Assembly (NCBI GenBank): GCA_016213205.1
Contig: JACRAZ010000077.1
Location: 124,001-188,000 of the forward strand
DNA: 64,000 nucleotides
Reading direction: 5' to 3'
Source: Burkholderiales bacterium
GTDB taxonomy: Bacteria; Pseudomonadota; Gammaproteobacteria; Burkholderiales; Burkholderiaceae_C
The notes under the pieces are model-generated. The model was not told where the DNA came from, did not search any database, and saw nothing but the letters and a program-made list of their open reading frames with translations. Positions 28,554-37,119 of the stretch are shown here, in pieces (position 1 is the stretch's first letter; the number at the start of each line of letters is the position of its first letter). Position numbers and translations under genes: made by a program.

Positions 28554-29282
28554 CGCCTCTTCCACCGTGCACCACCGGCCGCCGCTGAGCTGGCGCACGC
28601 CGGCCGCCGTCAGCCGGTCGCGGGCCAATTGCGGCAGGTTGGCGAGCCAGCGCCACTGCCCATCCGCCCGCCGCCGTGCCACGAAGCGCGCCGGGTCGGG
28701 CGCCTGGGGGTCGGCGCCGAAGGCCGCCAACACGTCGGGCCCCACCTCGAATGCCCGCGGGCCGATACAGGCCCCCAGCCACACCAGCACCTCGGCCGGC
28801 GTACAGCCGGCATCGGTGCACACCGCCGCCAGCGTGCGCTCGACAACCCCAGCCGCCAGCCCGCGCCAGCCCGCGTGCGCGGCACCCACGGCCCGGCCGT
28901 TGGCCGCACACATCAGCACCGGCAGGCAATCGGCCACCAGCACGGTGCAGGCAATGCCTGGCATGGTGGTGACGGCCGCATCCGCCACCCGAAAGCCCTG
29001 CCCCGGCAGCAGGTCCGCCGGCCCCAGCCGCACCACGTCGGCACCGTGCACCTGGTCCAGGTACACCGGCGTCGCCCCCAGCGCGGCGGCAAAACGGCGC
29101 TGGTTCTCGGCCACTGCCTCGCTGCTGTCGACGGCGTCGCCACGCAGCCCCGGTGGCCGCAGGTTCAGGCTGTCGAACGGTGCGCGGCTGGCGCCCCCCG
29201 AGCGCGTGCTCATCGCCGCCGTGACGGTGGCCGGCGCCGCCCAGTCGGGCCGCAGCAGCGCCAGCGGCGTGTCACCCGGCAT
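28482..29282 (-). CDS. pgeF: peptidoglycan editing factor PgeF (laccase domain)
   Basis: A 266-residue YfiH/PgeF protein. It is a cytoplasmic purine-nucleoside-active multicopper-oxidase-like fold enzyme associated with keeping L-Ser out of the muropeptide stem. Metal-site motifs are visible: YLDQVHGADVV (His), LVADCLPVLM (Cys) and GAAHAGWRGLAAGVV (His). The conserved GACIGP(R)AFEVG follows. The ATG overlaps the upstream gene's stop as TGATG, indicating translational coupling to the maiA-like gene; the longer frame would run into that gene. The 3' end overlaps the gene at 28257-28553 by 72 bp, tail to tail. Confidence 0.9.
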   Translation of the reverse strand: MPGDTPLALLRPDWAAPATVTAAMSTRSGGASRAPFDSLNLRPPGLRGDAVDSSEAVAENQRRFAAALGATPVYLDQVHGADVVRLGPADLLPGQGFRVADAAVTTMPGIACTVLVADCLPVLMCAANGRAVGAAHAGWRGLAAGVVERTLAAVCTDAGCTPAEVLVWLGACIGPRAFEVGPDVLAAFGADPQAPDPARFVARRRADGQWRWLANLPQLARDRLTAAGVRQLSGGRWCTVEEASRFFSFRREGLTGRMAAAIAVRA

Positions 29283-29920
29283 CAGCTGGCGTCCGGGCAG
29301 GCCGAAGGCTGGGTGTTGGTGAACGCGTCCAGCGCCATGCAGGCCTCGAACACCTTCATCACCTGCGGCACGTGGTCGAGCCGGCAGTTGAACCGCTGGG
29401 CGTTGAAGATCTGCGGCACCAGCACGCAATCGGCCATCGTCGGCGCATCACCATGGCAGAAGCGCGCGGGGGCGGCCTGCAACTGGCGCTCCACCACCTC
29501 CAGCCCGGTCTCCACCCAATGGCGGTACCAGCGGTCCTTGTCGTCCTCGGACAGTTTCAGCGGGCCGGTGAGGTAGCGCAGCACGCGCAGGTTGTTCAAC
29601 GGGTGGATCTCGCAGGCGATGTCCAGCGACAAGGCCCGCACCCGGGCGCGGCCCAGCGCATCGGCCGGCAGCAGCGGCGGCTCGGGGTGGGTGTCGTTCA
29701 GATATTCGATGATCGCGAGCGACTGGGTCACCACCGCTTCGCCATCGGTCAGCAGCGGCACCAGCCGCGAGGCCGACACGCCGGTGTACGACTCACCCAG
29801 GTGCTCGTTCTTCGGCAGGTGCACCGGCATGTAGTCGTACGGCAGCCCCTTGAGCGCCAATGCAATGCGCACGCGGTACGAGGCCGACGAGCGGAAGAAG
29901 TTGTAGAGCTTCATCACCAT
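29282..29920 (-). CDS. maiA: maleylacetoacetate (or maleylpyruvate) isomerase, zeta-class GST
   Basis: A 212-residue zeta-class glutathione transferase that would isomerise maleylacetoacetate to fumarylacetoacetate, or maleylpyruvate to fumarylpyruvate. The signature YNFFRSSASYRVRIALALKG near the N-terminus includes the SSxSYRVRIAL active-site motif, and QSLAIIEYL and IACEIHPLNNLRVL follow. The next gene upstream (5 bp) encodes a FAH-family hydrolase, so the two probably act in sequence in aromatic ring-cleavage product breakdown (homogentisate or gentisate branch). No ring-cleavage dioxygenase is in the window, so the exact substrate is unresolved. The start could instead be the ATG two codons later. 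Confidence 0.88.
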   Translation of the reverse strand: MVMKLYNFFRSSASYRVRIALALKGLPYDYMPVHLPKNEHLGESYTGVSASRLVPLLTDGEAVVTQSLAIIEYLNDTHPEPPLLPADALGRARVRALSLDIACEIHPLNNLRVLRYLTGPLKLSEDDKDRWYRHWVETGLEVVERQLQAAPARFCHGDAPTMADCVLVPQIFNAQRFNCRLDHVPQVMKVFEACMALDAFTNTQPSACPDAS

Positions 29921-29924
29921 GGTC

Positions 29925-30617
29925 TCACCTCACGCGCACCCGCAGGGTGCCCAGGCCCGCGATGCTGCCTTCCATCACATCGCCCCGCACCACGGCGGCC
30001 ACGCCGGCGGGCGTGCCGGTGAAGATCAGGTCGCCGGGCTGCAGCGTCCAGGCCTTGGACAGGGTTTCGATCGTCTCGCTGACGTTCCAGATCAGTTCGC
30101 TCAGGTCACCCTTCTGGCGCGGCGTGCCGTTGACGGACAGCGTGATCGCACCGCGGGTGAGTTCGCCGGTGGAGGCGATCGGGTGCAGCGGCCCGATCGG
30201 CGCCGACTGGTCGAAGGCCTTGCCGATGCACCACGGCCGGCCCTGCTTCTTCATGTCGTTCTGCAGGTCGCGCCGGGTCATGTCCAGACCGATCGCGTAG
30301 CCCCAGATGTGGCGCGCAGCATCGGCCGCCGCGATGTCGCGGCCGCCCACGCCGATGGCCACCACGAGTTCGACCTCGTGGTGCAGGTTCTGGGTCTGCG
30401 GCGGGTAGTCCATCTCGCCGATGCTGCCCTCGGCCACCGGCAGCACCGCATCGGCGGGCTTCAGGAAGAAGAAGGGCGGCTCGCGGCCGGTGAAGCCCAT
30501 CTCCTGGGCATGCTCGGCGTAGTTGCGGCCGACGCAATAGATGCGGTGTACCGGGAAGTCGCCCCCGCCCTCCACCGGGGCGACCGCCTGGCGCGGCGCG
30601 GGAATCACATGGCTCAT
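29925..30617 (-). CDS. fumarylacetoacetate/fumarylpyruvate hydrolase family protein
   Basis: A 230-residue FAH-family hydrolase, the short form resembling fumarylpyruvate hydrolase. It cleaves a carbon-carbon bond in diketo acids such as fumarylpyruvate, using a divalent metal. Metal-ligand acidic residues are visible in HHEVELVVAIG (two Glu) and GYAIGLDMTRRDLQ (Asp). GRNYAEHAQEMG and FTGTPAGVAAV are also typical. The ATG at 30617 (MSHVIPAPRQ) is used because GGAG is 6 nt upstream; the frame begins further up at 30716 with non-family sequence. It is 5 bp upstream of the maiA-like gene. Confidence 0.9.
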   Translation of the reverse strand: MSHVIPAPRQAVAPVEGGGDFPVHRIYCVGRNYAEHAQEMGFTGREPPFFFLKPADAVLPVAEGSIGEMDYPPQTQNLHHEVELVVAIGVGGRDIAAADAARHIWGYAIGLDMTRRDLQNDMKKQGRPWCIGKAFDQSAPIGPLHPIASTGELTRGAITLSVNGTPRQKGDLSELIWNVSETIETLSKAWTLQPGDLIFTGTPAGVAAVVRGDVMEGSIAGLGTLRVRVR

Positions 30618-30693
30618 GAACATCTCCAATTCGCTCGGCGCGAGGCCTGAAGAACGATGATGCCATGGGCGCCCGCTACACTTTGCAGCCACC

Positions 30694-31242
30694 ATGCTGG
30701 AGACCCGTCGCATCAAGCACTGCCGCCACTGCGGAGCCGCGGTGGCCTATCGCGTGCCGGACGACGACAACCGCGAACGTGCCGTCTGCCCGGCCTGCGC
30801 GACCATCCATTACGAGAACCCGATCAACGTGGTCGGCACCTTGCCGGTGTGGGGCGAACAGGTGCTGCTGTGCCGCCGCGCCATCGAGCCCCGTTACGGG
30901 TTCTGGACCCTGCCCGCGGGCTTCATGGAACTGGGCGAAACCGTGGCCGACGGCGCGCTGCGCGAAACCGTGGAAGAAGCCGGCGCCAAGGTGGAACTGC
31001 AAGGCCTGTTCACGATGTTGAACGTGGTGCGTGTGGGCCAGGTGCACCTGTTCTACCGCGCCCGCATGCTCGACACCTCGCTGGACCCCGGCCCCGAGAC
31101 GATCGAGGCACGCCTGTTCCACGAGCACGAGATCCCCTGGGACGAGATCGCCTTCCGCACCGTGCGCGAGACCCTGCAGCACTACTTCGATTGCCGCCGG
31201 CGTGGCGGCGACTATCCCCTGCACTGCGGCGATATCAGCTGA
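30694..31242 (+). CDS. Nudix hydrolase with N-terminal zinc ribbon
   Basis: A 182-residue protein. The zinc-ribbon CRHCG (about residues 10-14) pairs with CPACA (about 32-36), followed by a Nudix domain. The Nudix box reads GFMELGETVADGALRETVEEAGA (about 79-101), matching GX5EX7REUXEEXGU. The arrangement resembles NAD-pyrophosphatase-like or ADP-ribose-type zinc-ribbon Nudix proteins, but the substrate cannot be fixed. A TACACT -10-like element lies at about 30676, giving a short leader. Its 3' end overlaps the end of the minus-strand GGDEF-EAL gene by 8 bp. Confidence 0.88.
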   Translation: MLETRRIKHCRHCGAAVAYRVPDDDNRERAVCPACATIHYENPINVVGTLPVWGEQVLLCRRAIEPRYGFWTLPAGFMELGETVADGALRETVEEAGAKVELQGLFTMLNVVRVGQVHLFYRARMLDTSLDPGPETIEARLFHEHEIPWDEIAFRTVRETLQHYFDCRRRGGDYPLHCGDIS

Positions 31243-33298
31243 AGTCGGCGGCCATCGAACGCACCGCCGGGCCGGTGGCGGCATCGAAACCCAGGTTCCA
31301 CAGCAGGGTGAGTTCGTCCTCGGTGCTCACGCCTTCGGCGGTGATGGACAAGCCCACCGCCTGCACCAGCTGCACCAGCCCGCGCAGGTAGCGGCGTGCA
31401 TCGCTGGCATGGGCGTCGGCCGCGCCGCGGATGTAGCGCGCATCGATGCGCACGCAGTCCAGGCCCAGCTCGAGCAGGCGCGGGATGCGCGCCAGGCCAT
31501 CCCCCGCGTGCTCCAGGCTGAGGTAGACGCCCAGCGGGCGCCAGCGGCGTGCGGCCTCCTGCACCAGCAGGGGCCGGTCCAGCGCCAGCGACTCGGGCAG
31601 ATCGATCCACAGCCGCGTGGCCGCCTGCGGCGAGGCCTCCAGGTGGTGCGCGACAACCGCCATGAAGTCGCTGACACCGAGCGACTGCGCCGCAAAGTTG
31701 ATGCAGCGCGCCTGCCCATCCTGCTCGATCGCACGCAGTGCGGCCGTCAATGCCGCCTCGTCCACCGCGGCGCTCAGCCGCGCCCGGGCGGCCTGTGCCA
31801 GCCAGCGGCGCGCGGGCTCGAAGGCGCCGCCCGGCTCCAGTTGCACGCGCATCGGGCAGTCCAGGTGGAGCACCCGGCCATCGGCGGTGCACACGGGGTA
31901 GGCACCGAGTTCGATCTGACCCTGCTCCAGGGCATGGGTGAGGCGTTGCTGCCACTGCGCCTCGCCACGCGGCGCGCCCTGGGTGTCGTCGGCCAGGCAG
32001 GCGGCGGAGAACGCATGTTCGGTCTCGGCGTGGGCCAGCGCCTCGTCGGCCAGGGCCAGGGCCTGCTGCGCCGAGACCGTGCCATGCAGCTCGACCGCGC
32101 CGATCGAGACGCCCGCAGCGGCATCGATCGTGACCAGCGGCACCCTCAGGGCATGCACCAGCGCCTGCGCCGTTTCTTCCGCCATGCCCCCGACCGGCAG
32201 CACGAGTGCGAAATCGGCGCCATTGAGACGGCCGGCGAAACAACCGTCCGAGCGGCGCGGATAGCTGTCCAGCGTCTGCGCCACGGCCTGCAGCACGTGG
32301 TCGGTGGCGGCATGGCCGAGGCGGCGGTTCATGCCGGCCAGGTCGCGCACGCGCAGCAGCAGCAGGCCCAGCTGGGCCTGGGGTGCGGCGCCGGCGAGCA
32401 GCTGCTCGAACTGGGCCAGGAAATGGCGCCGCACCGGCAGGCCGGTCAACGCGTCGGCATGGGCCTGGCGGCGCAGCACCTCGAGCTGGGCCGACTGGGT
32501 GTCGAACATGGCCTGCAGCCGTTCCACCAGCAGGTTCATGCTCGAGGTCAGGGGCTGCAGCTCAGGCAGCACGGGTTCGGCCACCTGCAGGTAGCGCCCG
32601 TCGGACAAGGCGTTGGCCTGGCGCACCGCATCGGCCAGCGCGCGCCGGAGCACCTTCACCCGCCAGGCAGCACCACTGAGCACCACGGTGCCCAGCATGG
32701 CCAGCACCAGGGCCGAATCGGACAGGCTGCGCCACAGGGCATCGGCGGCGTCGGCCGTTTGTGATTCGACCAGCACGCTGCCGGCAGGCTGTTGCGGCGA
32801 CCGGCCGGGCCATGCGGCCGTGTTCGCGGCCGGTTGCAGGCCCAGCAGATCGAGGTACCAGCGTGGCGCCTGCGCGGGCTGGACCTCGGCATGGCGTTGC
32901 CAGACCACACGGCCGCTCGCATCGCGCACCTGCAGCCGGGCCAGGTGGGCGGCCGACAAGTGCGCCAGCAGCAGGGCCTCGCGCTGCTCCGGCGTGGCGG
33001 CGGCATCACCACCGAGCGCCAGCGCCAGCCAGCGGGCGCTTTCGGCGTTCTGGCGTTCGAGCTGCTGCTGCACCGCATCGCGCGCGCCCCACTGCTGCAC
33101 CACCAGCGCTGCCAACAGGCACAGCAGCACCACGGCGCCCAGCAGGCCGCTGACGCGTGCGTGCAGCGCCAGCCGGTGGCGAGGGTCCGAGCGCTGCCGC
33201 TCGGCCACCGCCGTGGGCCGCCCCAGTGCGGGCGGTGCGACGGAGATTTCGGGCACGAAGGGCATGGCGTGGCGATTCAAGCGCCGGGCAAGGCGCAT
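31235..33298 (-). CDS. LapD-like membrane protein with degenerate GGDEF and EAL domains
   Basis: A 687-residue inner-membrane protein. TM1 lies at about 49-67 (LLGAVVLLCLLAALVV), followed by a periplasmic domain of about 125 residues, TM2 at about 196-213, and a HAMP-like linker (LLVERLQAMF). A GGDEF domain (about 280-440) has NGADF in place of GGDEF. An EAL domain (about 450-685) has LDCPMRV in place of the EALxR motif. Late EAL landmarks survive partly (CVRIDARYI, GLSITAEGVS). Both catalytic motifs are lost, so it is probably a c-di-GMP receptor like LapD rather than a cyclase or phosphodiesterase. LapG/LapA-type partners are not in the window. The start may instead be the ATG at about 33265. 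Confidence 0.82.
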   Translation of the reverse strand: MRLARRLNRHAMPFVPEISVAPPALGRPTAVAERQRSDPRHRLALHARVSGLLGAVVLLCLLAALVVQQWGARDAVQQQLERQNAESARWLALALGGDAAATPEQREALLLAHLSAAHLARLQVRDASGRVVWQRHAEVQPAQAPRWYLDLLGLQPAANTAAWPGRSPQQPAGSVLVESQTADAADALWRSLSDSALVLAMLGTVVLSGAAWRVKVLRRALADAVRQANALSDGRYLQVAEPVLPELQPLTSSMNLLVERLQAMFDTQSAQLEVLRRQAHADALTGLPVRRHFLAQFEQLLAGAAPQAQLGLLLLRVRDLAGMNRRLGHAATDHVLQAVAQTLDSYPRRSDGCFAGRLNGADFALVLPVGGMAEETAQALVHALRVPLVTIDAAAGVSIGAVELHGTVSAQQALALADEALAHAETEHAFSAACLADDTQGAPRGEAQWQQRLTHALEQGQIELGAYPVCTADGRVLHLDCPMRVQLEPGGAFEPARRWLAQAARARLSAAVDEAALTAALRAIEQDGQARCINFAAQSLGVSDFMAVVAHHLEASPQAATRLWIDLPESLALDRPLLVQEAARRWRPLGVYLSLEHAGDGLARIPRLLELGLDCVRIDARYIRGAADAHASDARRYLRGLVQLVQAVGLSITAEGVSTEDELTLLWNLGFDAATGPAVRSMAADFS

Positions 33299-33320
33299 CT
33301 GAGATCGCTATCGGCCGCCT

Positions 33321-33339
33321 GCCGCTGAACTTGAGCGGC
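33321..33339 (-). terminator. possible terminator hairpin after lpdA
   Basis: GCCGCT and AGCGGC pair around a 7-nt loop in the 74-bp gap between lpdA and the next minus-strand gene. There is no T-run, so its strength is uncertain. Confidence 0.3.
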
Positions 33340-33372
33340 GCCCCAGGGCGCGCGGCGTGCAAACCGGACGAA

Positions 33373-35166
33373 TCAGCGCCGTGCGGGCGGCAGATCGGTG
33401 CAGCTGCCGTGCGCGGCCTCGGCCGCCAGGCCGATGCTCTCGCCCAACGTGGGGTGCGGGTGGATGGTCTTGCCGATGTCCACCTCGTCGGCGCCCATTT
33501 CGATGGCCAGCGCGATCTCACCGATCATGTCACCGGCATGGGTGCCGACGATGCCGCCACCCACGATGCGGTGCCCGCCTTCCGGCGAGGCGTCGAACAG
33601 CAGCTTGGTGAAGCCCTCGTCGCGCCCATTGGCGATGGCACGGCCCGAGGCCGTCCATGGGAACAGGCCCTTCTTGACGGCAATGCCGCGCGCCTTGGCC
33701 TCGTCTTCGGTCAGGCCGACCCAGGCCACCTCGGGATCGGTGTAGGCAACGCTCGGGATCACCCGGGCATCGAACCGCGCCTTGCCGTCGCCGGCCGCCA
33801 CCTCGGCCGCCACATGCGCCTCGTGCACCGCCTTGTGCGCGAGCATGGGCTGGCCGACGATGTCACCAATGGCGAAGATGTGCGGCACGTTGGTGCGCAT
33901 CTGCACGTCCACCGGGATGAAGCCGCGCTCGCTCACCACCACGCCGGCCTTGTCGGCACCGATCTTGCGGCCGTTCGGGCTGCGGCCCACGGCCTGCAGC
34001 ACCAGGTCGTACAGGCCGTCGCTCGCCTTGCCGTCCGCCGATTCGAACCTGACGCGGATGCCCTCGGCGGTGGCCTCGGCGCCCACGGTCTTCGTCTTCA
34101 GCAGGATGTTGTCGAAGCGCGGTGCATTCATCTTCTGCCACACCTTGACGAGATCACGGTCGGCGCCGGTCATCAGCCCGTCGAGCATTTCCACCACATC
34201 CAGGCGTGCGCCGAGCGTGGAGTACACCGTGCCCATCTCGAGCCCGATGATGCCGCCGCCGATGATCAGCATCTTCTTCGGCGCCGTGCTCAGCTGCAGC
34301 GCGCCGGTGGAATCGACGATGCGCGGGTCGTCCGGCAGGAAGGGCAGGCGCACCGCCTGCGAGCCGGCGGCGATGATGCACTGCCCGAAGCGCACGGTCT
34401 GCGTCTTGCCGGTCTTGTCCTGCCCGTCGCCGGTGGTCTCTTCCACCACCACATGGTGCGGATCGGCAAACGCGCCGTAGCCCCGCACCACCGTCACCTT
34501 GCGCATCTTGGCCATCGCCGCCAGGCCGCCGGTGAGCTTGCCGATCACCTTGTTCTTGTGCGCCAGCAGCTTCGGCAGCTCGAGCTTCGGCGTACCGAAC
34601 TCGACACCGAGATCAGCGAAGTGCTTGACCTCGTCCATCACCGCAGCCACATGCAGCAAGGCCTTCGACGGGATGCAGCCCACGTTCAGGCACACGCCGC
34701 CCAGCGTGGCGTAGCGCTCGACCAGCACCACCTTCAGGCCGAGGTCGGCGGCGCGGAACGCAGCCGAATAGCCGCCAGGGCCGCCGCCCAGCACCAGCAG
34801 GTCGCAATCGAGGTCGGCGGTGCCGCCGTAACTGGCAGCCGCGGGCGCGGGCGCGGCCATGGCAGCAGGCACTGCGGCGGCCACCGCGGCCGGTGGCGGT
34901 GCAGCGGCAGCGGCCGCTGGCGCAACGCCCTCCCCTTCGAGCACCAGCAGCAGGCTGCCCTCGTTGATCTTGTCGCCGAGCTTGACCTTGAGTTCCTTCA
35001 CCACGCCGGCGGCGGCGGAAGGAATCTCCATCGAGGCCTTGTCGGATTCCACCGTCACCAGGCTTTGCTCCACGGCCACCGTGTCGCCCGGCTTCACGAG
35101 GATCTCGATCACCGCCACATCCTTGAAGTCGCCGATGTCGGGCACCTTCACGTCGATCAGCGCCAT
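33373..35166 (-). CDS. lpdA: dihydrolipoyl dehydrogenase (PDH E3) with N-terminal lipoyl domain
   Basis: A 597-residue E3 that re-oxidises dihydrolipoyl groups of pyruvate dehydrogenase with FAD and NAD. An extra N-terminal lipoyl domain (residues 1-80, lipoyl-Lys in [11 protein letters not shown]) and an Ala/Pro linker precede the flavoprotein. FAD-binding motif [16 protein letters not shown], redox disulfide in [20 protein letters not shown]-binding [12 protein letters not shown], and C-terminal HAGDMIGE. The ATG at 35166 is preferred (AAGGG 9 nt upstream; same [14 protein letters not shown] start as E2), but the one at 35175 overlaps the previous stop as ATGA and remains possible. Last gene of aceE-aceF-proteasome-like-lpdA. 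Confidence 0.96.
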   Translation of the reverse strand: MALIDVKVPDIGDFKDVAVIEILVKPGDTVAVEQSLVTVESDKASMEIPSAAAGVVKELKVKLGDKINEGSLLLVLEGEGVAPAAAAAAPPPAAVAAAVPAAMAAPAPAAASYGGTADLDCDLLVLGGGPGGYSAAFRAADLGLKVVLVERYATLGGVCLNVGCIPSKALLHVAAVMDEVKHFADLGVEFGTPKLELPKLLAHKNKVIGKLTGGLAAMAKMRKVTVVRGYGAFADPHHVVVEETTGDGQDKTGKTQTVRFGQCIIAAGSQAVRLPFLPDDPRIVDSTGALQLSTAPKKMLIIGGGIIGLEMGTVYSTLGARLDVVEMLDGLMTGADRDLVKVWQKMNAPRFDNILLKTKTVGAEATAEGIRVRFESADGKASDGLYDLVLQAVGRSPNGRKIGADKAGVVVSERGFIPVDVQMRTNVPHIFAIGDIVGQPMLAHKAVHEAHVAAEVAAGDGKARFDARVIPSVAYTDPEVAWVGLTEDEAKARGIAVKKGLFPWTASGRAIANGRDEGFTKLLFDASPEGGHRIVGGGIVGTHAGDMIGEIALAIEMGADEVDIGKTIHPHPTLGESIGLAAEAAHGSCTDLPPARR

Positions 35167-35171
35167 CGCCT

Positions 35172-35744
35172 TCATCCCTTCAGTTTCAATGTGTGGGCCT
35201 TGATCGGCCCGGCAGAGTTCTTGTCGAATTCACAGCCCGCGCGCACGCCGGCGTCCACCACTTCGCGCGCACTCTTGGCCTTGTCCCAGGCCGCGAACAT
35301 CGCGCCCAGCGCAAACGCGCGGCCGGAGCCGATGGCCCAGAAGCGGTCGAACTCGAACACCTCGCGGTACGAGTAGACGCCGAAGATGCCGCTCGCATTG
35401 GCGATCAGCACCGTGAACTGGCTGCTCTCGTAGGGGTCGGCGTCTTCTTCCTTGGTGTTCAGGAAGAAGTGCTCCTTGAGCTTGGGGTGCAGCTTCAGGA
35501 AGGTGTCGAACACCTCGTCGCGCGAGTGCAGCTTCAGCTCGTCGGGCGCCAGGCCACCCAGGGCCTTGCGCAGCACCGGAAAGTGCGCCGTGGTGCCGGC
35601 CATGCCGACCCACGAATCGCCGATGCGGAACACCTTGTCGTTGGCCTCGTAGCCATGCGCCAGGCGCGTGTCGCCAAAGGTCACCAGCGCATCGGCGGCA
35701 ATGGCCACCTGCCCGTTCTTGCGGGCCACGCAGATCGTCGTCAC
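35172..35744 (-). CDS. proteasome-type Ntn-hydrolase, beta-proteobacterial proteasome homologue (BPH-like)
   Basis: A 190-residue threonine-type Ntn hydrolase related to HslV and the 20S beta subunits. After removal of the initiator it begins [10 protein letters not shown], so Thr1 would be the nucleophile. The Asp17 equivalent is in VAIAADAL, the Lys33 equivalent in ANDKVFRIG, and the late Ser in [16 protein letters not shown]. The sequence best fits the group called betaproteobacteria proteasome homologue. The GTG start at 35744 overlaps the aceF stop as GTGA, which indicates translational coupling; the longer frame back to 35909 is aceF shadow. No HslU or other AAA+ ATPase is nearby. It lies between E2 and E3 of pyruvate dehydrogenase; its role there is unknown. 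Confidence 0.85.
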   Translation of the reverse strand: MTTICVARKNGQVAIAADALVTFGDTRLAHGYEANDKVFRIGDSWVGMAGTTAHFPVLRKALGGLAPDELKLHSRDEVFDTFLKLHPKLKEHFFLNTKEEDADPYESSQFTVLIANASGIFGVYSYREVFEFDRFWAIGSGRAFALGAMFAAWDKAKSAREVVDAGVRAGCEFDKNSAGPIKAHTLKLKG

Positions 35745-37090
35745 AGCAGCACGCGGCGGAAGTCGGCCAGGATGCCGGCGAGGTAGGCGTTGAAGCGCGC
35801 GGCCGAGGCACCGTCGATCACGCGGTGGTCCCACGAGAGCGACAGCGGCAGCATCAGCCGCGGCACGAACTGCTGGCCGTCCCAGCGCGGCTCGGTGGCG
35901 CTCTTGCACACGCCGAGAATCGCGACCTCGGGCGCGTTGATGATCGGCGTGAAGTAGCGCCCGCCGATGCCGCCCAGCGAGCTGATCGAGAAGCAGCCGC
36001 CAGTCATGTCGGCCGGCCCGAGCTTGCCCTCGCGGGCCTTGGCGGCCAGCGCGCTCATCTCCTGGCTGATCTGCAGGATGCCCTTCTGGTCGGCGTCCTT
36101 GATCACCGGCACCACCAGGCCATTGGGCGTGTCCGCCGCGAAGCCGATGTGGAAGTAGTTCTTCAGCACCAGCTGTTCACCATCGAGCGAGGCGTTGAAC
36201 TCCGGGAACTTCTTCAGCGCCGCGACGCAGGCCTTGATCAGGAAGGCCAGCATCGTGACCTTGACGCCGGACTTCTCGTGCTCCTTGTTCAGCTGCACGC
36301 GGAAGGCTTCGAGCTCGGTGATGTCGGCGTCGTCGTGGTTCGTGACATGCGGGATCACGACCCAGTTGCGGTGCAGGTTGGCGCCGCTGATCTTCTTGAT
36401 GCGCGAGAGGTCCTTGCGCTCGATCGGGCCGAACTTCGCGAAGTCCACCTGCGGCCAGGGCAGCAGGCCGGGGAAGGCGCCGCCCGTGGCTGCGGCGGCT
36501 GGGGCCTGGGCCTTCTGCGCCGCCGTCTGCGTGCTGCCGGCCATCACGCGCTTGACGAATTCCTGCAGGTCATCCTGGGTGATGCGGCCCTTCGGGCCCG
36601 TGCCGCGCACTTCGTCCAGGGGCACGCCGAGCTCGCGCGCGAAACGCCGGATCGACGGCGAGGCATGCGGCAGCGCGCCCTTGGGCGCCACGGGCTCGTG
36701 GGGTGGCAGGGCCGCGGTGGGTGGGATGCGCTCATGCGCCACAGCGGCCACCGCAACGGCCGGTGGCGGCATCGCGGCCACGGCAGGCGCCGGCGCGGCT
36801 GCGGCGGCCGCAGGCGCCGGGGCGGGCGCGGGGCCCGGCGCGGCGCCGGCGCCATCGGCCTCCAGCATCAGCAGCAGCGTGCCCTCGTTGACCTTGTCGC
36901 CCAGCGCGACCTTGAGCTCCTTCACGGTGCCGGCGTGGCTGGAGGGGATCTCCATCGAAGCCTTGTCGCTTTCCACCGTGATCAGGCTCTGCTCGGCCTT
37001 GATCACGTCACCCGGCTTGACCAGCAGTTCGATGATGGCCACGTCCTTGAAGTCGCCGATATCCGGGACCTTCACTTCCACCAATGCCAT
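35741..37090 (-). CDS. aceF: pyruvate dehydrogenase E2, dihydrolipoyllysine acetyltransferase
   Basis: A 449-residue E2 core. A single lipoyl domain occupies residues 1-80 (lipoyl-Lys in [13 protein letters not shown]), followed by an Ala/Pro-rich linker, a peripheral-subunit-binding domain (ASPSIRRFARELGVPLDEV then RGTGPKGRITQDDL, about 150-185), and the acetyltransferase domain. The active site is SLSWDHRVIDGASAARF near the C-terminus. E. coli AceF has three lipoyl domains; having one here is common in betaproteobacteria, where E3 carries another. It is 29 bp after aceE, and its stop overlaps the start of the proteasome-like gene. Confidence 0.96.
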   Translation of the reverse strand: MALVEVKVPDIGDFKDVAIIELLVKPGDVIKAEQSLITVESDKASMEIPSSHAGTVKELKVALGDKVNEGTLLLMLEADGAGAAPGPAPAPAPAAAAAAPAPAVAAMPPPAVAVAAVAHERIPPTAALPPHEPVAPKGALPHASPSIRRFARELGVPLDEVRGTGPKGRITQDDLQEFVKRVMAGSTQTAAQKAQAPAAAATGGAFPGLLPWPQVDFAKFGPIERKDLSRIKKISGANLHRNWVVIPHVTNHDDADITELEAFRVQLNKEHEKSGVKVTMLAFLIKACVAALKKFPEFNASLDGEQLVLKNYFHIGFAADTPNGLVVPVIKDADQKGILQISQEMSALAAKAREGKLGPADMTGGCFSISSLGGIGGRYFTPIINAPEVAILGVCKSATEPRWDGQQFVPRLMLPLSLSWDHRVIDGASAARFNAYLAGILADFRRVLL

Positions 37091-37119
37091 GGGTTGTCTC
37101 CGCGCCTGTTCCGTTGGGT

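Noticed and set aside
33157-35376. 739-aa plus-strand ORF over lpdA
   Set aside because: Shadow of lpdA and its neighbours; no motifs.
35172-35744. Simple HslV with an HslU partner
   Set aside because: No HslU or other AAA+ gene lies nearby, and the sequence differs from canonical HslV; treated as a BPH-like homologue instead.
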